Shown one piece after another: positions 58,188 through 64,000 of a stretch of 64,000 nucleotides of DNA (positions are counted from its first letter, which is position 1; every line of letters begins with the position of its first letter). Both the position numbers and the translations under genes were made by a program. Source of the stretch: Trichaptum fuscoviolaceum (lineage: Eukaryota; Basidiomycota; Agaricomycetes; Hymenochaetales; Trichaptaceae); contig CAJSYZ010000002.1 in assembly GCA_910574455.1 (NCBI GenBank), positions 4,737,671 through 4,801,670 on the forward strand. The letters run 5' to 3'. The notes beneath the pieces are model-generated. The model was not told where the DNA came from. It did not search any database and saw only the letters and a program-made list of their open reading frames with translations.

Positions 58188-58841
58188 GACTGGAGAGTTT
58201 GGACGTGAAAAAAGTCTGTGAAGATGGAAGATGGGGACAAAGAGCTTCCTGAGTGATGCAGGAGAAAATGGGGGGTTTTTATAGTGGCGCCCCAGGTTTG
58301 ACTAGAATTTGCACAGATGTCATAGCACGCGCATACAGCCTGTCATTGACCCCAGTTGGCTCCGTACCTTTCCTTTTTGGGACGTTTCACCCCGATCCCT
58401 GATCCTCAAGGGCCCAGAACCCTGTAAGCGCACGTTGGCACGCATGCAGCATCCAACATCGAGCACGATGTCGAGTGCGTTGTCGGCAACGACGACGAGA
58501 GGCGTTGGCAGTAAATAAGACTCGACGTCAGAGTGCCTTTTCTTGAACACAGAACAGAGTTAGCCTGTCCAAGAGAATTCAGCGACACGCACGCTCATTA
58601 CTACGGAAAAGGTCCCCTCAAACGCAAACCGCCAACAAGGCCTCCTCAACCCGCCCGGGCAGTGTTCGTGCTGCGCGCCGGCCCCAGCAGGCAGTGTAGT
58701 GTCTGACACATCGACCGAGCAACAACGACGAAGTGGGCTTGTGCTTGAGGGCAGCAGCTGAGAAGCCCTCAAGCGGCGGCGCACGTAGATCGTCGTAGTA
58801 CTCGTGTCGCGCAAATCCGGATTCGATATTGTTCGAAATCA
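58188..58841. promoter_or_regulatory. Divergent promoter region between CFEM and Ies4-like genes
   Basis: A 654-bp head-to-head spacer that holds the CFEM TATA box at 58276-58284. Open frames at 58309-58550 and 58560-59043 (minus) lack motifs. Confidence 0.45.
58276..58284 (-). promoter_or_regulatory. TATA box (CTATAAAAA on the minus strand) of the CFEM gene
   Basis: It lies 89 nt upstream of the ATG at 58187, in a normal position for a TATA box. Confidence 0.55.
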
Positions 58842-60794
58842 ATGTTTCGTGCGTCCGCTTGGATAAACTACGACCCCGTCCCCGACACGACCACCGGCAC
58901 CGCAACCACAAACTCTCAATCAACATCTCCACCGTCCACACCAAACGCAACAGCGAGCTCACCGTCGGCGAATAGACCCTCTTCGACCTCGCATCATCGG
59001 CATCAAATTCCAAGGCGTGCATCTCGTCCGCTGGACACAACACCTACGACCATGGACGAAGATATTGACATGGACGCTCCGCAAATATCAACGCTGCGGG
59101 AAGATACGAGTCCCCCGCCCTCCGCAACCCCCAGTGCGCGAGCCGCGCCTACGTCTCAGGCCCGCGTCTCCAAATTCAGAGTCAAGCTCAAAGTCACCGA
59201 CCCCTCGAAGCAAAACACCACACCCGCACCCGCACTCTCCTCATCACGATCTACTTCAAGTCAAGGTCAGGGAGCTGCAGCTGCCTCATCTTCCTTGGGC
59301 AACTCGTCGCCGCTCAAGACGCAGTCGCGAGTCGCGAATAGTGACAATAACGATAATGACGAAGACGACGAGGACGATGATGATGACGACGACGACCAGG
59401 AAGATCAGCTCGCAGACGATGATGATGTGCCCTCTTCTTCTATCGCACCTTCTATCGTAGGTACACCCTCACGCAATCATGGGCCATCCGCAACTCAGTC
59501 CATCTCCGCGGCTTCAACTCGAGGTCGAGGGGCAGGTCGAGGTCGCGGCAGAGGACGTGGTCGGGGGCGGGGTGTTCCACAAATGAGTGCGACAGAACCG
59601 CCACAGCTTTTGTTCGAGGTTACTCAGAGTGGGAGGGGTACACCTGGTTTCGCAAATGAAACAGGTAGCGCTGGCGCTGGTACGCCAGTACCTCAAAAGA
59701 GAAAAAGAGCGAAGAAAGGCGAGAAGGCAGAAAAACCGCCGGCGAAGACTAGGAGGAAATCAAAGTATGTGTTTAGTTGACTTATGTTGTATAAATGGTA
59801 CTGAGATGTTGTAGAGCGGCAAAGCTTGCACAACTGCAAGACGATGCGGCGAGTGTTGTCAGTGAATGTCAGTGCTATTATTCACGCTATTCGTTTGTCA
59901 ATTGACAACTAACACTTGGTTCACTCTACAGCATTCGCGGGTACGGCTGCCTCGTCTCCAGTACTTCGAGCAGTCGACACACCCGACTTCGACCCTATTC
60001 CCTTCGATCAGAACGCGATCCATGCCCCTCTTGCACTTGCAAACATTAACTCCTCTCTCGCTCGTCCTCCTCCAGGCGAAATTCCCGAACTGCATCTCGA
60101 CCCATCTATTCCTATCCCCATATACCGCCTCCCTAGCAAACCGTTTCTCGTGCAGCCGCTCCCGAAGATCGGCGCGGGCTTCGCTCCCACCATTCCTCTC
60201 GACCGCACTCGCCAGCCTGTGCGCAAGTGGCGCCGCGCGATGCGGGCCGTCAGAGGTATCGCTGGAGGCCAATGGGTCGTTCCGGCGTGGGTAGGCGACA
60301 AGGACAGCGACTGGGCCACGGCGACTGGGAGGGCAGTGAATGACAACGATGGGCCGACTGCGAACGGTACCGGAGGATCATTGAATGGGAGTGTGAGTGT
60401 TGGGGGTGGCATCGGGCGAGGTAGAGGCAGCGCGGGTTTGAGTACTGCGAATTCCCCTGCTATGTCTCTCCCGAAGTTGCCTCCTATGTCAGGTGTGCCC
60501 ATCCAGATAGCGAGCCGACCTCAACAAGCAGGAAGCATAAGTGCACCCGTCCTTAAATCACGGTTGAGCGGCCCTCGTCTACAAGGTGATATTGCTCCTG
60601 CTCCTGGACTTGGTACATCGACGAATGTGTCCTCTCGATCGACTTCCACGGACGCGCCCCCTGCAGGTGCAGAAAGTGGAAGCGCTGCAACACGCTTACC
60701 TTCGAAGATGCGACATATATTGTCAGCAGAAGATCCGGACTTGGACTTGGATGGCGACGACGAAGTAATCGACGTAGACGCTACACCTGCTTGA
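58842..60794 (+). CDS. INO80 complex subunit Ies4-like protein
   Basis: The N-terminal half is disordered: Ser/Pro/Thr rich, with RVSKFRVKLKVTD, a long acidic tract (about 59344-59423), an RG repeat (RGRGAGRGRGRGRGRGRG) and a basic patch (PQKRKRAKKGEKAEKPPAK). The C-terminal half holds the recognisable part: IPLDRTRQPVRKWRRAMRAV followed by RGIAGGQWVVPAWVGDK. This LDRT..P.RKW......F/I.G..W....W pattern matches the conserved core of the Ies4 subunit of the INO80 remodeller. It ends with an acidic DPDLDLDGDDEVIDVDATPA. At about 610 residues it is much longer than yeast Ies4, which has about 116. Two introns near 59766-59815 and 59870-59931 join in frame. The assignment is from motif memory only. 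Confidence 0.55.
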
Positions 60795-61445
60795 ACCCAG
60801 CCTACTTTTTTGATTGAAACCTCTTATCCTTTCCTTTTACTTATTTGTTGCGTATGTCTATCAGTCTGTATGTATGTAAAGTATGTGTTCTGCTTCCTCT
60901 CGACAGTTGTGGTAGGATAGATATGCTTTACTTTCGATTGGTCAACGGACCTGGGAAGGCGGCTCCCGGGATACTCACATCTCCTCAACTTCTTCCGTCC
61001 CAACGACCCTGCCGAACGACATGAAACTCGCCATATATAAATCAACTATTATAAGGAGTGGAGTATTTCTGTCGACGTGTCAACGCTTCTCATGTTCTTG
61101 TTACGATATCATAGGTCACACTCACATTACTGGCTCTTCATGTATTATAAAAACTTATGCGGTGCTATCATGTGTCCGTTCCCATCGACCTACTGCGCAA
61201 TCTTCGTGTTTGCCCTCTCGTGTCCAGTTGCTCTAAAGTCAACAACATCAGTATCAAATATCGCCTGGAGATCCTGCCAATCTTTTCCATGTGTCGTCAG
61301 TCGCCGGCGTCGACACTGAGCGCACTGTAGAGTTACTAGACTGACACCCATTCGCTGCCTCTTCTTCCTGCTTGATGCAAAAGACTGCGCACATTTCTGG
61401 ACTTCTAGTTTATCTTCTCGGTGTCCCTGATATAGCATAAGGGGC
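60795..61445. other. Spacer between Ies4-like gene and GT17 gene
   Basis: A 651-bp tandem spacer with the Ies4-like 3' UTR and the GT17 promoter. A TATATAAA at about 61033-61040 lies over 400 bp upstream of the GT17 ATG, so it is uncertain as a TATA box. Nothing else is seen. Confidence 0.45.
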
Positions 61446-62920
61446 ATGGCGCTGCTCGCAGGTCGACGAAGGTTCATCCTTCCTATACTTTTCTTCGTTG
61501 CTCTCTTTTACCCTACGATCACTTACCGGTGCGTAGTCCCTGCATCCCACTTGCTTTGCCCCTCTCTGATTGGATTGAGTAGATACGAGATCCAGAACAC
61601 GCTCACCTCTGCGTCTCGACCTCTCTGGGGATCGCCAACAGGTCCACGCCAAGTTCTCGCTCACTACCACTCCAATGGACTCTGGGCAACCGATGATAGA
61701 TGCCTGCTTCATGGCTTCAAACCTCGGCCCGTGGTCGAGATCATCGAACGAGAGATGTGGGATGCCTTCATTTTAGACAACCCGACGAATGCAGAGCTTG
61801 ATTTATTGGAAATCCGGCTGCATGAACTATATGAGGTTGTCGATCGGGTATTCATCGTTGAGTCCAATCGTAAGCTCGAAAATGCTTGTCCTTTAGTGTC
61901 TGTTAACACGTCATTAGGAACAATCAATGGTACACCCAAGCCCTTCTACTTCGGCGAAAAGCGCTTCGACGAAAGATTCTGGCAATCACAGCATAAGTTC
62001 GTCTACAAGGCCGTCCCAGCTCCTCCTATTGACAGCCTACGCTCGCCCGAACCCGAAGTCTGGGAAGCGCGAATGAGGCGCGAGCTCAATCAGCTGATCC
62101 GCACACGCTCATCCAACACAGTGAAGAGCCCCATAGTCATGTTCTCTGCTGTGGACGAAGTTCCCGCAGGCCACACGCTTCGTTTGCTAAGAGACTGCAC
62201 CTGGCCGAGCCCAATGCACTTGCAGATGCGGAGGTTCATGTATTCGTATGAATGGCCTGTGGGAATGGGCAGTTGGAGAACACAGGTGCACGTGTGGGAC
62301 GAGGCCACAGCGCCACCTCTGGAAGAAAAGAACGAGATCATCGCTACTCGGAAGAAAGGCGAGGAGAATAACGGGGAGAAGGCAGGTGACATGCAGAAGA
62401 AGGCGGTGGAAATCGGTGAGGCGAGGAAGGTGAAGACAGAGTACTCGCGCGATATGGTCAGCGACATCGTCCTCGCAGACGCTGGGTGGCATTGTAGCTA
62501 CTGCTACCGGAATTTGGAGGATTTGAGCGCAAAGTTGGAAGGTGAGAAAGGTCTGATTTGCGCATACCAGTTTACTGAAGAGTGTTTTAGATGAGTTCGG
62601 AGAAGATGCAGCGTCTCTTTCTCTGGAACGCATCCAAAAGGCCGTCTGCGAGGGCAAAGACCTCTTCAATGTTATCCCAGAAGCGTACACGTATAAAGAT
62701 ATGATCCAGTTGTTGAGCCCAGAACCGTACGTGATACTTTACAAGTTGTTCTTGTATATATTAACAACGCGGGAACATGTTATGCAGGGCGAAGTCTGCT
62801 GTTGGAGTTCCGAGGTGGATTATAGAGAATGCTGCTAATTTCAGGTATCTTTTACCGGGAGGCTGCATGAGAGATGCTCCTAAGAAGGAAGCAGTAGAAA
62901 AGGAAGAGTCTCCCTCATGA
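61446..62920 (+). CDS. GT17-family glycosyltransferase (bisecting GnT-like), type II membrane
   Basis: A short cytoplasmic tail (MALLAGRRR) leads to one transmembrane helix (FILPILFFVALFYPTITY), the topology of a Golgi type II enzyme. A short intron (about 61530-61584) removes a Cys-rich run. The catalytic domain shows DDRCLLHGFKPRP, EMWDAFILDNPTNAELDLLE, IRLHELYEVVDRVFIVESNR, KPFYFGEKRFDERFW and later VMFSAVDEVPAGHTLRLLRD, VGMGSWRTQVHVWDE and AGWHCSYCYRNLEDLSAKLE. These are the GT17 landmarks (DLLEIRLxEL...DxFxIxESN, DxDExP-like, GWHCSYC). The animal enzyme MGAT3 adds bisecting GlcNAc; the fungal substrate is unknown. The last exons give DEFGEDAASLSLERIQKAVC and SAVGVPRWIIENAANFRYLL before TGA at 62918-62920. 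A charged Lys/Glu insert sits before GWHC. Confidence 0.87.
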
Positions 62921-63059
62921 TGTCGTTCACAACTTATCAGATTTTCCTAACTTATTCGACGCTTACGCATTTGCACCATGCTTTCATTCTTTAGTATTTC
63001 TTCTGGTGTACATACATCATTATCTTCTGGAATGCGTTCATGCATGATACCACGATCAA

Positions 63060-63641
63060 TCAGTTTTCGTCAATCTTCTGCGACTGCCCCTCATAGCCTT
63101 CCCATTTCCCTAGCCCATCCCGTATGTCCACCATCCGGGTTCCATAGAATATATGACCTGTTGGCTTGACCCTCTTCCATACGTCCTCGATTATTCTTCC
63201 ATCCTCACCACGCTGCAAATGTGCTCCCCAAACACTCCACTTCTGCGCAGTCGCATTATGGCTTGCAACGTATACACCACACTGGGCGCAGCGCAGTCGA
63301 GTTTTGTGTGGCTTCTGCGGTATAGTATAAGGTACTATCCCGGGTACTTCCACGGTTGAGGTCGTATTTGTGGAGGTGTGCGTCCAGGTGAAGGAAGACT
63401 CGGAAAAATGAATTGTGTGTATGAAAGGGCAGCCTATGAATTCCATTGTTGAGAGTAAGCTCGGTACAACATAAGATCAATGTGATCATGATGCGTGCAT
63501 GTGATACGGACCAGTCAAACGTTGGCAAATTGAACAGTGGCAGTAAGCTCTAACCAAAGGTTCGCCCTTGACTGAATATGTCACTGCACCGCAAAAGCAG
63601 CTGCCCTTCAATTCGAAAAGTTGATGATTATCAGAAGTCAT
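63060..63641 (-). CDS. GFA/CENP-V-type zinc-binding protein
   Basis: The start at 63641 reads MTSDNHQLFELKGSCFCGAV, TYSVKGEPLVRAYCHCSICQ, RLTGCPFIHTIHF, then TRLRCAQCGVYVASHNATAQ and KWSVWGAHLQRGEDG. The CxC..(YCHCSxC)..(CxxCG) cysteines form the zinc sites of the GFA fold (PF04828), named for glutathione-dependent formaldehyde-activating enzyme; many fungal members have no proven substrate. It ends GQSQKIDEN with TAA at 63060. One intron splits the gene between RLTG and CPFIH (about 63437-63511). About 170 residues, normal for the family. It is tail to tail with GT17, 139 bp apart. Confidence 0.88.
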
Positions 63642-63826
63642 GGTTCCGATAGTTACTGGGGACCAAGGAGTGGTAAGTGGCCATGCGGCGTAATTAGAGT
63701 GTCCTTGGAGATTGAACTATGTAGCGTCGACGTTTCCCACAAACCGAAGAATCACGCTGAAGTCAAAGAAAGATGATTATGGATTACTGGAACTGCACAA
63801 ATGCAAATGAATAATTGCAAACAACT

Positions 63827-64000
63827 CTATGAAGTGCTCGCCTGCTCAGTTTTATCTGTCTGTCCCTCCTCTAATCCCTTCTTCAACCCTTCCAAAGTCC
63901 TCGCCAACCGGCCTCCACTTGCTTCACCTAAAACCATTGCTAGCTGAGCAGCCGGGCTGGATAGCAGACCCACAATTTGCGCATGCAGAGTCTCCAGTGT
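63827..64000 (-). CDS. 3' end of a uL10m-like mitochondrial ribosomal protein gene (5' end outside window)
   Basis: Reading the minus strand from the right edge gives TLETLHAQIVGLLSSPAAQL, AMVLGEASGGRLARTLEGLK and KGLEEGQTDKTEQASTS before TAG at 63827-63829. The LxAQIVGLLSSPAxQLAxVL and ARTLEGLKKGLEE pattern resembles the C-terminal helices of the mitochondrial L10 protein. Only about 57 residues are visible, so the name is tentative. Confidence 0.5.
   Translation of the reverse strand, partial: TLETLHAQIVGLLSSPAAQLAMVLGEASGGRLARTLEGLKKGLEEGQTDKTEQASTS

Noticed and set aside
59344..59423. GA-rich repeat as a microsatellite
   Set aside because: It encodes the acidic tract of the Ies4-like protein with mixed codons, so it is coding low complexity.

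Overview
The window is nuclear DNA from a filamentous basidiomycete, most likely an Agaricomycete. Genes are dense, lie on both strands, and are cut by many 50-65 nt introns with GT..AG ends. The gene set is fungal: a CFEM GPI-anchored protein, a secreted GH5_7 mannanase, a GH105 hydrolase, Coq1, centrin, LAM-type sterol transporter, TFIID and INO80 subunits. All gene models were read by eye from splice signals and family motifs, with no database search, so product names rest on recognised motifs.

Layout. 0-9 kb: a partial DUF2235 hydrolase, an NPC2-like lipid-binding secreted protein, a tetraspan membrane protein, then a tail-to-tail pair of plant-cell-wall genes (a GH105 hydrolase interrupted by an in-frame stop, and an intron-rich GH5_7 mannanase). 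9-18 kb: centrin, riboflavin synthase, and TAF2, which here carries three C-terminal bromodomains and whose first intron appears to be of AT-AC type. 18-29 kb: a LaeA/UMTA-like methyltransferase, a 4.9-kb stretch without a recognisable gene, and the ESCRT-III regulator IST1. 29-45 kb: a GRAM-VASt LAM protein, a thioredoxin, a flavin split-barrel protein, an acidic nuclear-type protein, a large PX-domain AGC kinase, and the polyprenyl diphosphate synthase COQ1. 45-53 kb: a LAMTOR2-like roadblock protein, an SH3-RasGEF and a Rab5 GTPase, all of which act in nutrient, Ras or endosome signalling. 53-64 kb: a Mei2-like RRM/RGG protein, a CFEM protein, an Ies4-like INO80 subunit, a GT17 glycosyltransferase, a GFA-domain protein and the 3' end of a uL10m-like gene.

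Most genes are ordinary housekeeping genes with no operon-like logic. The only functional pairing I would draw from order is GH105 with GH5_7 (hemicellulose/pectin breakdown). I see no transposon, CRISPR array, tRNA or rRNA gene. The most interesting signals are structural: TAF2 with a triple bromodomain tail and an apparent AT-AC intron, a possible 3-nt microexon plus a GC-AG intron in the mannanase, the nonsense codon in GH105, an enlarged activation loop and a candidate Atg8-binding motif in the PX kinase, and a 19-bp RNA hairpin downstream of the RRM gene.
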